In this document: positions 8,313-17,700 of the stretch, in pieces
Position numbering within the stretch: the stretch's first letter is position 1
Layout: every line of letters begins with the position of its first letter
Assembly (NCBI GenBank): GCA_001275005.1
Contig: JWZX01003109.1
Location: 1 to 41,453 of the forward strand
Length of the DNA stretch: 41,453 bases
DNA from: Chrysochromulina tobinii
Taxonomy: Eukaryota; Haptophyta; Prymnesiales; Chrysochromulinaceae
Reading direction: 5' to 3'
The notes under the pieces: generated by a model
What the model saw: the letters and a program-made list of their open reading frames with translations, nothing else
What the model was told of the DNA's origin: nothing
Databases searched by the model: none
Position numbers and translations under genes: made by a program

Positions 8313-10974
8313 ATGGAGGTCCTGGATGCCGAGCAGCATGGTGCTGTGGCCTATCGGAGACTTAGGCGCGGGACGTCGTTTTTCAGCCGCTCCCCGGATA
8401 CTCCGTCTCCGCAGAAGACGAGTACTCCGCAGAAGAAGATCGTCGCTGCAGAGCCGGATGCGCCTGCATCGCCAGAGGCGACCAAGATACTCCTCAAACG
8501 CATTCAACGTGATGCGTTGAGTGCGTTGGATGATGCAGACATGAAGAAGCTCGAGAGGCGGCTTGATCATATGGAGCCGATTCAGGAGGGTCTCAAAGCT
8601 TGGCAAGTCAGAGCCCGCGCCAATAGCGCCAGGTACAGCCAGCGCTCCCATAAGGTGGTCAGTCTCGCGCGAAAGATCGCCGCGGAGGAGGCCATCGCTG
8701 CTGCGACCGCGGCGGCGGCGAGCAAGAAGGAGCAGGCTGCAGGCAAGCTGCAGGCAGCGCATCGCGGCCACTCGGCGCGCAAGTCGGTGGAGGCAACAGT
8801 GTCCGAGGCAAGAGTGGCCCGGCGCCTTCGAATGGGCGGCCTTGCCTTCTTGTGTCTGTTTGTCAGCGTGCTCGCCATTGACTTTGGCCGTGGCCTCGCT
8901 AATGTGCTGCGTATGCCGCCGCCGCCACTGCCACCGCCAGCTCCTCCCGCGCCACCGTCGCCGCCATCTCTTCCTCCGCCATCCCCGCGACCACCACCGC
9001 ACCCCCTTCTCCTCAACCAGCGAGCCTTCGTAAGGCCATCATCACCGCCTCCCTCATCGCCGTGTCCCTCATCGACCCCCCCACCGCCGTGTCCCTCATC
9101 GAATCCCCCACCAACGTGTCCCTCATCGAATCCCCCACTGCCTCCCCAACCACCGCATCCCTCACCAAAGCCCCCACCGCCAGCACCCTCCCCACCACCC
9201 CCACCACCCCAAGAGCCCATGGAGCCATGGGCGGTCGTCTTGTTTGGCTCCATCTTCGTGGGGTCCATCTTGATGCTCATTGGGCTCGCCTGCTCCAAGT
9301 CACCCCTTCATGGTTCCAAGTCGTGCCTCCGGAAGTCACCCCTTCATGATGATCGACTTGCGGCGGAGCAGGTGGTGCGCAAGTACGGACTGAATCAAAT
9401 GGACAAGGGAGGGGATGGTTCTTACCGAGAACTATCATCGGGCCCTTATCGATGGGACGTGCGGTCGTACGCGACGCTGGAGGAGGAGGAGGAGGAGGTG
9501 TCGAAGCCCATTCCACCTCGCGTGCACAAGATCCTTGACAAGTTTGACAGGTTCGGCAGCAGCTCCGAACTGATTGCCACTGATCGCCACTGATCGCCAC
9601 TGATCGCCACTGATTGCCTCCCTCATTGCATGCAGGTTCGGCAGCGGCTCCGTGTCGATCGCAGAGCTGAAATCCGCCCTGATCTTGCTCGACGTCGACG
9701 TGGACAACGAGCGAGCGGAGGGCGTCCTCAAGCCTCTCGACCAGTTCAGTCGACCTCTCGGCGTCGACGTGCGCGAGTTCGCCGAGCTGTGGGAGAAGAT
9801 GGCGAAGCCTCCGAAGCTGGAGCCTACGCCAGCGCGCAAGCCCCAATCGCCGAGCAACTCATCGAGCAATCTCCAATCGCCGAGCAACTCACCGAGCAAG
9901 CCGCCCGAGTCCGCAGAGTCCCGAGTCCGCAAGGCCGTGGGCCCGAAGGCCGTCGGCCCGAAGGCGAGGGCAGTCAAGGAGGCGGAGGAGAAGTACCAGA
10001 AGCATCAGGCCGAAGATGAGTTGAAGAGGGCGAGGAAGCAAGCACTGCTCGAGATTCAGAAGGCACTTGCCGAGGCGCAACCCCTCTCCGATGCACTGAG
10101 TGAGCGAGCGAGCTCAGAGCAGGCGTGGTACGAGTGCCTCGATCGGGTGATCGAATGGGATGCGATCGAAGAGAATGAGTTCCGGCGACCCCAGCTCAAG
10201 ACCTCTCGAACGCTTGTGAAGAGCACCGTCGAGCGGGCACTCAAGCGCTGGGGCGTCACCCTCGATGCCATCAACAGCGTCTCCCTCGGTGCGACGGCGG
10301 ACGAGCTCGTCAGCTTCTTCTACACTCACGTGGATAGCAAGTACCAAGAGACGGCACGCCAGAAGCCCCAGAGCCGAAAGCCTTCCCCTCGCTCTCGAAG
10401 CGCGCCACTCCATCCCGAGCCCAAGGTCCCTGTGCGCGCCGGCGTCATCGGCCAGATGCGGACTTCAACCGCCAAGGTCTTCCTGGAGAACTTGGGCCAC
10501 CCCACACACAGTTTGAAGCGCTGTCCATTGTACATCGTGGTGACCGCCTTCGAGGCCGAGGGCTCTGCGCCGACGGTCGATCTTCGCATCTTCGAGAAAG
10601 AGAGCGATGCGTTCTCGACGTTGCTTCAGATGGGGGGCGAGTCCGTGTCCGCTCGAGGCGTCGTCCAGCCTCTCGTCGAAGTGAAGGGTGTCGCGCTCGA
10701 GGACCTGGCGGTCTTCTGCGATGACTGGCAGGACCCGAGCCGCTGGATGCACAAGACTGATTGGGTGCAAGTCACGAAGCCGGTCCCGCTGTCCCCCATG
10801 CTACCTGCTGCGCCCGCGGTGCTGCCCATGCCGTCGTCCCCATCGACGGTTGCGTCGTATCTGAGTGCGTGCTCTTCGGCGCGGGGGTTCCCCGTCGGCG
10901 CGCTCCCCGGGATCCCGTGGGGCTCCCCGGACGAACGCCAGTGTCCGCCTGATGGGGGACCGCCCACCTCCTAG
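8313..10974 (+). CDS. Pro-rich two-TM protein with IQ-like and EF-hand-like motifs
   Basis: Exon 1 is 8313-9550 and exon 2 is 9636-10974, joined in phase 2 (858 aa). In order it has a basic helical N-terminus, an IQ-like motif (KLQAAHRGHSARKS) that could bind calmodulin, TM1 (GGLAFLCLFVSVLAI) and a long PPPSPP-type Pro/Ser region with repeated CPSS-P-PP units. TM2 (WAVVLFGSIFVGSILMLIGLA) follows. The splice then completes an EF-hand-like motif, FDRFGSGSVSIAEL, whose helix-loop-helix reads correctly only when the intron is removed. The C-terminal half, roughly 450 residues, is not recognised. The two TMs with a Pro-rich loop suggest an extracellular or wall-facing loop with cytosolic Ca-responsive ends; this is inference. 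The start at 8313 is chosen over ATGs at 8100 and 8169, because those would leave almost no gap to the divergent HAD gene. Confidence 0.68.
9551..9635 (+). other. Short intron whose 5' end copies the downstream exon
   Basis: This 85-nt intron has donor GACAG|GTTCGG and acceptor TTGCATGCAG|GTTCGG. The first 17 nt of the intron match the first 17 nt of the next exon at 16 of 17 positions (GTTCGGCAGC, A/G, GCTCCG). The rest is tandem TGATCGCCAC/TGATTGCC repeat. Confidence 0.8.
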
Positions 10975-11398
10975 TGAGGAGGAGATGGAGGCCTGGGAGA
11001 GATCCATGGAGAGATCTCATCTCACGACTCGACGCCCATGACTACGCGGCCGCCGGAACCCTTGAGTGGACAAGACCGTTACTTTCAAGATAGCCAATAT
11101 GTACTCATGTGGTGTCTGGTAGTGTTTTTCACATTTCAGAAGTGTTTGTACATGTACTGTGCACCTTTGCTGTCGGCCGCCACTAAGCCGTCTCTATGGC
11201 GAATGGCCGGGTAGAGACCCGCGTGTAACTCTTCCCACTAACTTCCCACGGCATATCGAGCCTCTCCATCAACCAAGTGTTCAGTTACAAATCTCTCTCC
11301 ATCGGCCGCAATCGAAGGTAACTGCGCTCTCAGGCTCCAGGGCCGCCGACGCGCGCTTGCTCTTAGCTTGCTCTTAGCTTGCTCTTAGCTTGCCTCGG
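10975..11398. other. Convergent intergenic region
   Basis: This is the tail-to-tail gap between the Pro-rich gene (+) and a membrane-protein gene (-). Near 11352-11392 a GCTCTTAGCTT unit is repeated in tandem about three times. I see no gene. Confidence 0.45.
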
Positions 11399-12591
11399 CT
11401 AAGAAGCATTGTCGTCCTCGACTGTCAATCTGTCAGTGACTGGCGGCTGCCAAGAGCTACCAAGAGCCATGAGCGCCTGCTTGTGCGCTGCAAGCTCGTG
11501 ATTCAGCCGTGCCTCGAGCACCTGATCCAGGAATCGCTCGGCGCGCGCGCGCGTGTTGGGTGCGAAGCGCACGTCGAGCTTCTGCTCTGCGTCTTCGAGT
11601 GCGCCTTCGAGTGCCCTGGGCCGGTGCCTGTGGAAGAGGTAGCGCATCAGCCGGTCCAAGTCAACGTGCTCGGCACCTACATGCTGGATGAAGGCTTGGA
11701 GGTCCGCTATCATCTGATCAGCGCCTACGACGATCTCGAAGCGTGTCGTGTACTCGGCGAGGGCGCGTTTCTCCCCGGCCTTGCCTACGCTCATCAGGCT
11801 CGCGTTGCGCAACTTGGCGTCCAGCTTGCATTCGTACACGAACTGGATGTTCCGCGCGACCTGAAAGATGAGAAGGCTTGCTGTCATGGCGACCTCAACC
11901 CACGCACCGGCGACCCAGATCCATGGAAGCAGCTCAGAACCCTCGGTAGTCGTATCCGAGATTTCGCGGTTGCCATCCCACCTGATGAGGGAAGCAAATC
12001 AGGTCTTAGGTGCCACCAGAGGCCATCAGGGAGGCACTCCGTGCGGGGAGGCACTCCGAGCCACTCAGACACACTAAATGACAATCAGAGACTCACACTC
12101 AGGCTCAGACAATCAGAGACCATCAGAGACAATCACCCGATCTCATACACCCACGGCACCGCGGTCACCGCCAGCATGATGCTTGCGTACACCCACAGCC
12201 TTGCCGGCATCCCGCATCGATATCCCATCCGTCGGAGTAGCGCCTTACCCTCGCTTCGAGTGTCGTACTGTGTTGTACAGAGGAGATTGAAGACGGACCA
12301 AGTGCAGGAGATGAAGTACAGAAGCATCACCGCCAGGATGCATAGCGACACGACAACGGATAGCGCCGTAGCCGCGCTGGCGTAATTGAAGAGCATTTCG
12401 CAGATCACCGTGAACATAAGCGCCGCGAGCAAGCCGATGTTTGTCATGCTCTCCTTGAAGATAAGGAGGTCGTCAACGTCAGGATTGGGGTAGTCGTCGT
12501 AACGCACATGCGCATTCAGCCACTCACCGGTCACGATCAGTTCAAACGCGGCCCTCCACCATGAGCGCTTCGAGAGCTTGCGGGTCTTCAT
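11399..12591 (-). CDS. Multi-pass membrane protein of unknown function
   Basis: Exon 1 is 12591-12137 and exon 2 is 11981-11399, joined in phase 2 (345 aa). After a basic N-terminus (MKTRKLSKRS) there are hydrophobic segments around NIGLLAALMFTVICEMLF, ALSVVVSLCILAVMLLYFI and RLWVYASIMLAVTAVPWVYEI. A fourth (LLPWIWVAGAWVEVAMTASLLIF) is encoded at the start of exon 2. A soluble, helical C-terminal domain of about 150 residues follows, containing LDRLMRYLFHRHRPRALEGALED. The splice gives YEIG|WDGNREISD and keeps one frame throughout. I do not recognise the family. About four TMs plus a cytosolic tail is the visible architecture. The final residues (TVEDDNAS) are acidic. Confidence 0.68.
11982..12136 (-). 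other. Intron of the multi-pass membrane protein gene
   Basis: This 155-nt intron has donor GATCGG|GTGATTG and acceptor CCCTCATCAG|GTGGGA. It is filled with TCTGATTGTC/TCTGATGGTC-like tandem units and carries the CCCTCATCAG tail common in this window. Confidence 0.8.
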
Positions 12592-12961
12592 AATGGGATG
12601 AGCTGGGCGTGATGCGACCGGCGGTTCGCGCGCGGAATAGGAACTGAAGAGACCCGCTGCGCGGAGGCGGCGTGCATAAATGGATTTAATTCTCCGTTGT
12701 AAATCTCCGTTTTAAGACATAGATTGCGCTGCTCTTACGGTGATAAGTCACTTCGTTTTCGCATCGACGATAGTAAGCCGACTTGCTGGTCTTCTCCACG
12801 GCTGATAAAAAGTCAACATACTTTCTTGAGTCACTGACTAAACTGATATTCATACCCCTTGTGGCGGCCACGTCACGGCCGAGGGTGAGCACTAAAAAGG
12901 TTCCTGACCGCGACGCAGGCGCCCAGGCGGCGGCAACGTGTGTGCCGCCTCTGCCAGCCTC
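12592..12961. other. Divergent promoter region with a low-GC patch
   Basis: This region separates the membrane-protein gene (-) and the PDIL5-4-like gene (+), so it should hold both promoters. A patch at about 12680-12860 is clearly less GC-rich than its surroundings and contains the small minus-strand ORF listed separately. Confidence 0.5.
12686..12851 (-). CDS. Possible small low-GC ORF, 54 residues
   Basis: This minus-strand ORF runs from an ATG at 12851 to a TAA at 12686. Its codon use is much less GC-biased than its neighbours, and its composition looks like an ordinary protein (SRKYVDFLSAVEKTSKSAYY). The frame continues open upstream to 12985 but becomes Ala/Arg-rich there. I do not recognise it. 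It could be a small gene, a decayed fragment of acquired DNA, or chance in a promoter. Confidence 0.22.
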
Positions 12962-14329
12962 ATGGACTGGCTCAAGTCGGTGCACTTTTACCGCAAGGTG
13001 CCCATCGACCTCACCGAGGCGACGATCTCCGGCGGCGCCATCTCGCTGCTCTCGACGCTCGTGATGGCGTACCTATTCTTCACCAACTTCTCGGCGTACC
13101 TGACCGTGACGCAGAGCACCTCGATCGTGCTCGACTCGTCCGACGAGAAGAAGCTGCAGCTCAACTTTAATGTGACGCTCCACCACCTGCCGTGCCGCTT
13201 CGTGTCGCTCGACATTGTCGACGTCATGGGCACACACCTGCAGAACGTGTCGGCCAACATCCTGAAGACGCGCGTGGATGCAGAGGGCGCGGTGGTGGGA
13301 CACGCGCCCACGGTGCAGCGCGAGATCGCGCACTCGACCGCGCTCGTGCCCGCCGAGCACAAGGACGCGGCCAAGTTCTCGCCCGACCTCGACATGCGAA
13401 CCTTCCTCGAGAGCGTCAAGGAGAAGCGGCTGGTGATGGTCAACTTTTATGCTCCGTGGTGCCCGTGGTCGCGCCGGCTACAGCCCGTGTGGGAGGAGGC
13501 GTACGGCAACGTGGTGCGCAAGGAGTACGCGGGGGACGTGCTCATGGGAAAGGCGGACTGCACGGGGGGCGGCCAGGACCTGTGCCAGAAGCAGCACGTG
13601 CATGCGTTCCCCACAGTACGGGTGTACCGGCGGCACAATCCGCACTCGCACGAGAGTTACGTGGGGGACCGGACGCACCAGGCGCTCGAGGGCTTCGTCG
13701 AAAACAACGTGCACGACGCCGACGAGACCGAGTCGCTCGCTGAGGAGCAGTCGGAAGTGTCAGCTGGCCCAGGGGAGGGATGCTTGGTACGGGGGGTCGT
13801 CTTGGTCAATCGCGTCCCTGGCAACTTCCATCTCTCGGCGCACTCAAAGTCGCACTCGTTCCAGCCGCACAAGCTGAACATGTCGCACACGGTCTCGTCC
13901 ATGACATTTGGGAAGGCGCTCACGCCCACGCAGCTGCGTCTGCTTCCTCGCGAGGTCGAGCTCGGGTACAACGGCCTCGCGGGCACCGAGCACCATTCGA
14001 TTGGTCACAACACGACCCTCGAGCACTATCTCAAGGTGGTGCACACCACGTATGAGGTGAGTGCCGCGAGGACGCTCGAGACCTACCAGTACACGGTCAA
14101 CAACAACCACTACCAGGACGGGGAGTCGCTGCCGTCGGCGGTGTTTGCGTACGACATCTCGCCGATGCAGGTCACGGTCACGGAGGTTCGTCAGTCTCTC
14201 GCAGCGTTCCTGACGTCCATTTGCGCGATCATCGGCGGCGTCTTCACGGTCACCGGCCTCATCGACGGCGGCATCTTCCACACGACCAATGCGCTCAAGA
14301 AGAAGATGGAGATTGGCAAAGCCATCTGA
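12962..14329 (+). CDS. PDIL5-4-type protein: ERGIC domain, thioredoxin domain and COPII-coated ERV domain
   Basis: This intronless 455-aa gene matches the layout of plant PDIL5-3/5-4, an Erv41/Erv46-like cargo receptor with a thioredoxin domain inserted. The ERGIC N-domain (FYRKVPIDLTEATISGG) includes TM1 (LLSTLVMAYLFFTNFSAYL). The thioredoxin domain has FYAPWCPWSRRLQPVW, with the active site CPWS at residues 167-170. The ERV domain follows (RVPGNFHLSAHSKSHSFQ, NMSHTVSSMTFG), then a C-terminal TM (FLTSICAIIGGVFTVTGLID). The second active-site Cys is Ser, as in the plant proteins (CYWS), so a redox-incomplete thiol domain is expected. The likely place is the ER-Golgi intermediate compartment. 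The start at 12962 is chosen over 12938 because the family begins with a DWLK-like sequence. Confidence 0.92.
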   Translation: MDWLKSVHFYRKVPIDLTEATISGGAISLLSTLVMAYLFFTNFSAYLTVTQSTSIVLDSSDEKKLQLNFNVTLHHLPCRFVSLDIVDVMGTHLQNVSANILKTRVDAEGAVVGHAPTVQREIAHSTALVPAEHKDAAKFSPDLDMRTFLESVKEKRLVMVNFYAPWCPWSRRLQPVWEEAYGNVVRKEYAGDVLMGKADCTGGGQDLCQKQHVHAFPTVRVYRRHNPHSHESYVGDRTHQALEGFVENNVHDADETESLAEEQSEVSAGPGEGCLVRGVVLVNRVPGNFHLSAHSKSHSFQPHKLNMSHTVSSMTFGKALTPTQLRLLPREVELGYNGLAGTEHHSIGHNTTLEHYLKVVHTTYEVSAARTLETYQYTVNNNHYQDGESLPSAVFAYDISPMQVTVTEVRQSLAAFLTSICAIIGGVFTVTGLIDGGIFHTTNALKKKMEIGKAI

Positions 14330-14703
14330 TTGCCATCTCCATCAGATGAGGGAGCGCCGCGGCGGTGGCGCACGAGCGATTGACACGAGTGGCCGGCGGC
14401 GGCGACGGTCGCCCACTTCTGCTGGGCGCACTGGGTGTCGGCTGCGTCTCTTTTTTTTTCTTTTAGATTGAAGAGGAGTATGTACATGTACTCAAACTTG
14501 CTCTTTTAGCGCAAGGAGCTCGCAGCTCTCTCTCATGGAAGCACTCTCTTTCAGAAGCAACTTGAGGGGAAAACAAGGGCGACAAGCCATGGGGTGAGAG
14601 ATATTCACAGCGAAAATGTTCTTCTCGCCGGCGGCGACACCTCGCGCGAAGCCGCGAGCGAACCAGGAGCGAACACGGCGCCAACTCACACGAATCCTCT
14701 TCG
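14330..14703. other. Intergenic region upstream of the remodeller gene
   Basis: This contains a T-rich run (about 14450-14465) downstream of the PDIL5-4-like gene and the presumed promoter and 5'UTR of the remodeller. No TATA box is evident and I see no gene. Confidence 0.4.
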
Positions 14704-17700
14704 ATGGAGCAGCCGAAGTTGCCGCAGCGGATGCGCGTGTACCTCAATCGCACTGCGCAGGAGGCGGTGCTGCTCCGCAATCCGGAGGCGATCGTGACGA
14801 TCGCGCCCAGCGCCGGCCGTGGCGGCGGCACGAGCCGGAATGCCAAGCCGATGCGCATCGACGTCGCCGATTTGCCTCTGGTTGAGTGGGACGGCCAGCT
14901 CGTTGGCCAGCGGGCCCGCTGCCTCGTGGCCGACGGCGAGTGGATGGATGCCTTCGTCATGGCCTTCCTCGGCGGCCAGCGTGCCTACCGGCTGCTCCTT
15001 GCGGATGGCTCGCAGCTCGAGCGCGGGCTGCCTGACTACCGCGTCGTGCTGGCCGCGGAGGGCGACACCGAGCTGGGCACCGAGGCAGTCAGCTTCCTGG
15101 CCACAGAGCCTCCACCGGAAGCGGTCGTCGGAACGAATGCGGATGCCGATCCTAATTTGGATGCCGTTCCGGCCGGCGGCACTGCGGCCGTTGCCGGCAC
15201 AGCGAGCGCGGAGGCAGCCGCCGAAGCAGCCGCTGAGGGCTCGAGTGCAGCGGCCATGGAGGTGGAGGGGCAGGAGGCTGCAGCGGACGCGCCGCCCGCG
15301 CAGGCCGTCACCGCCGAGCCACTCGCGCCAGTGGCAGAGCCCTCGTCGGCGCCATCTTCGTCCGTGCCGGCTCGGCCGTTACTTCTGTACCGTTCTTCGC
15401 TGACGGCGACTGGGTATCGTGGGGTACGCCCCTCGGCGGCCTTGCGCACCCCGACGAGCGCGAGCGGGTACGAGCTCGCCGTGTACGTCGACGGGCGTGA
15501 AAAGACGAGCGGGCCGTACAACACCGTCCTCGCCGCCGCGCATGAGTACCGTCGGTTACTCGACCTCGCTCTCGATGCGGACGGGCGGCTGATGGACCAC
15601 AGCCGAGCAGCTGGCATACGCTCCACTGGCGGCAGCCGCGCGGGCGGGGACGGCGGCGGCGGCGGTGGCAGCGCGGCGGGTGCGGTCGGCGGGAAGAGAA
15701 AAGGCAAGGAGCTGAGCATCGTGTGGGACGAGACGATCGTCGGTCGTCGCATTCGCGCCTTTTTCCCAGGCAGTGGCGAGTGGATGGATGGGACTCTCAT
15801 CTCGTGCGCCGCCCCCGCGCGCCGCCCGCCACGAAGGCGCCAAGTCCACGGCCGCGTGCATGCATGTGCTCACCACGGCGCCTCGCGCTCTCCCCTCCGT
15901 CTTACACCCTCCGTCTTTCACACCCTCCGTCTTCACAGGTACGCGCCGCCCGCACGCGCCGCGCGCAAGGAAGGCGCCAAGTTCACCGCCTCGTACGACG
16001 ATGGCGAGACCGAGGAGCTTAGCTTGCCGGACGAGAGCGTGCGGCTGCTTCCCGAGGGGTGCGGCCAGGGAGCCGAAGCCCCGCCTCTCACCCGCGAGGA
16101 CGAGAAGCGCGCATACAAATGCCAAGCGCAGCTCGCCGAGGATGCCGCGCGCGCCGAGATCGAGGTGAGACAACCCTGATGGCTCCACTCATCAGCGGCC
16201 CCTGATGGCTTCGCTCATCCACACCCGATTGCTTCGCTCATCAGGCCGAGGGCATTGAGCTCCTCACCTCGTCCAAAACGAGCACGGGCTACCGGTGCGT
16301 CAGCGGCACGCTCGTCCAAGGGCTCGGGGTGATGAGCTACGAGGTCGTGCCCAATAAGGACGGCAAGAAGGTGAGTGTGAATGTGAATGTGAATGTGAAT
16401 GTGAATGAGGTCGTGCCCAATAAGGACGGCAAGAAGGTGAGTGCCACGCGCAGTGCCTCTCTTAGTGGCACGCTCGCTTAGTGGCACGCTCGCTTAGTGC
16501 CACGCGCACACGGGATGGCCTCTGATGGATGCTGCTTGCGTCGCTCATCAGATTCATCTCGGCAAGTTCAAGTCGAAGCTCGAGGCGGCGCTCGTCTTCT
16601 ACAAGTACATGCAGGGGTTGGGTACGTCGGCCATCTCCCGCGTTGGGGGGCTCGAAGCGGTACGGCAACATGCTGATGGAGTTTGAGCTGCCGGATGCGA
16701 TGGAGGGCGGCAAGGCGAACACGATCGAAAAGGTGGGCGGTGCCTCATTCACATTCACATTCACATTCACATTCACACATGGGCGGTACCTCGCCGTGTG
16801 CCCTCGGATGAGGTCGTGCATGGCCACTGATGAGCTTTCGCATGGCCACTGATTGCAGGTGCTCGACGTGCGCGACGTCGAGATCGAGGTGGATGCGGAG
16901 ACGGGAGATCCAATCTCCGACGAGATCGTCCGTTACGTGCCGCCCTCCGCCGAGGGCACAGAAAGCGTAGGCGCCCAGGACAGCGCCGAGCTCATGCAGG
17001 TGACGACGCACCTGAGCACACCGCCCCTGTTCAACGTGCCGCCTCTCGACGAGAGCATGCTCGCCGCCTTGCCAAGCTGCGAGCAGTGGGGCGGCTGGCC
17101 CCGGCTGCAGCTGAGTAAGAGCGCGGTCCACCACACCAAGACGACGCTCGCCGTCCTCGCTGCCAAGTTACCCCACGAGTTTGGCGTGCTCATGCGCACT
17201 CGGGCGGCTGTAGCGGAGGCAGTCCAGCTCATTGAGAGTGTCGAGGATGCGGCGTCCTATCATGCGCAGATCGCACCTCCGCGAGTCGAGGCGCCTGTGG
17301 CCAACGGTCAGCGCTGGTTCCCTTACCCGCCCGACACGTTCGAGATGGCGCTCGATACGGCGCTCGTGATGGCGCTCGATACGGCGCCTGCGGTGGGTCC
17401 AGGCCTCGGCGAGGAAGGCGGCGAGGGCGAGGATGGCGGCGAGGAAGGCGGCGAGGGCGAGGAAGTCGGCGAGGTTGGCGGCGAGGGTGGCGGCGAGGAA
17501 GGCGGCGAGGGTGGCGGCGAGGGCGAGGGTGGCGTGTTCGAGCCCGATCTCATCGACGCCCACGCCAACGAGGACGTCGATGAGACCGCGGGGGAGATGG
17601 AGGTGGAGGGGGATGCGTACAGCGCCGGACCGAGCGCTCGGCTTGGCGCCTGGCGCGGCGCCCGGCGCGGCGCGCTCGTCACCGCGTCCAAAAGCGGCGC

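Noticed and set aside
12686..12985. The full 99-residue frame as one gene
   Set aside because: The part upstream of 12851 is a shadow of the PDIL5-4-like gene start and its leader. Only the low-GC part is kept, at low confidence.
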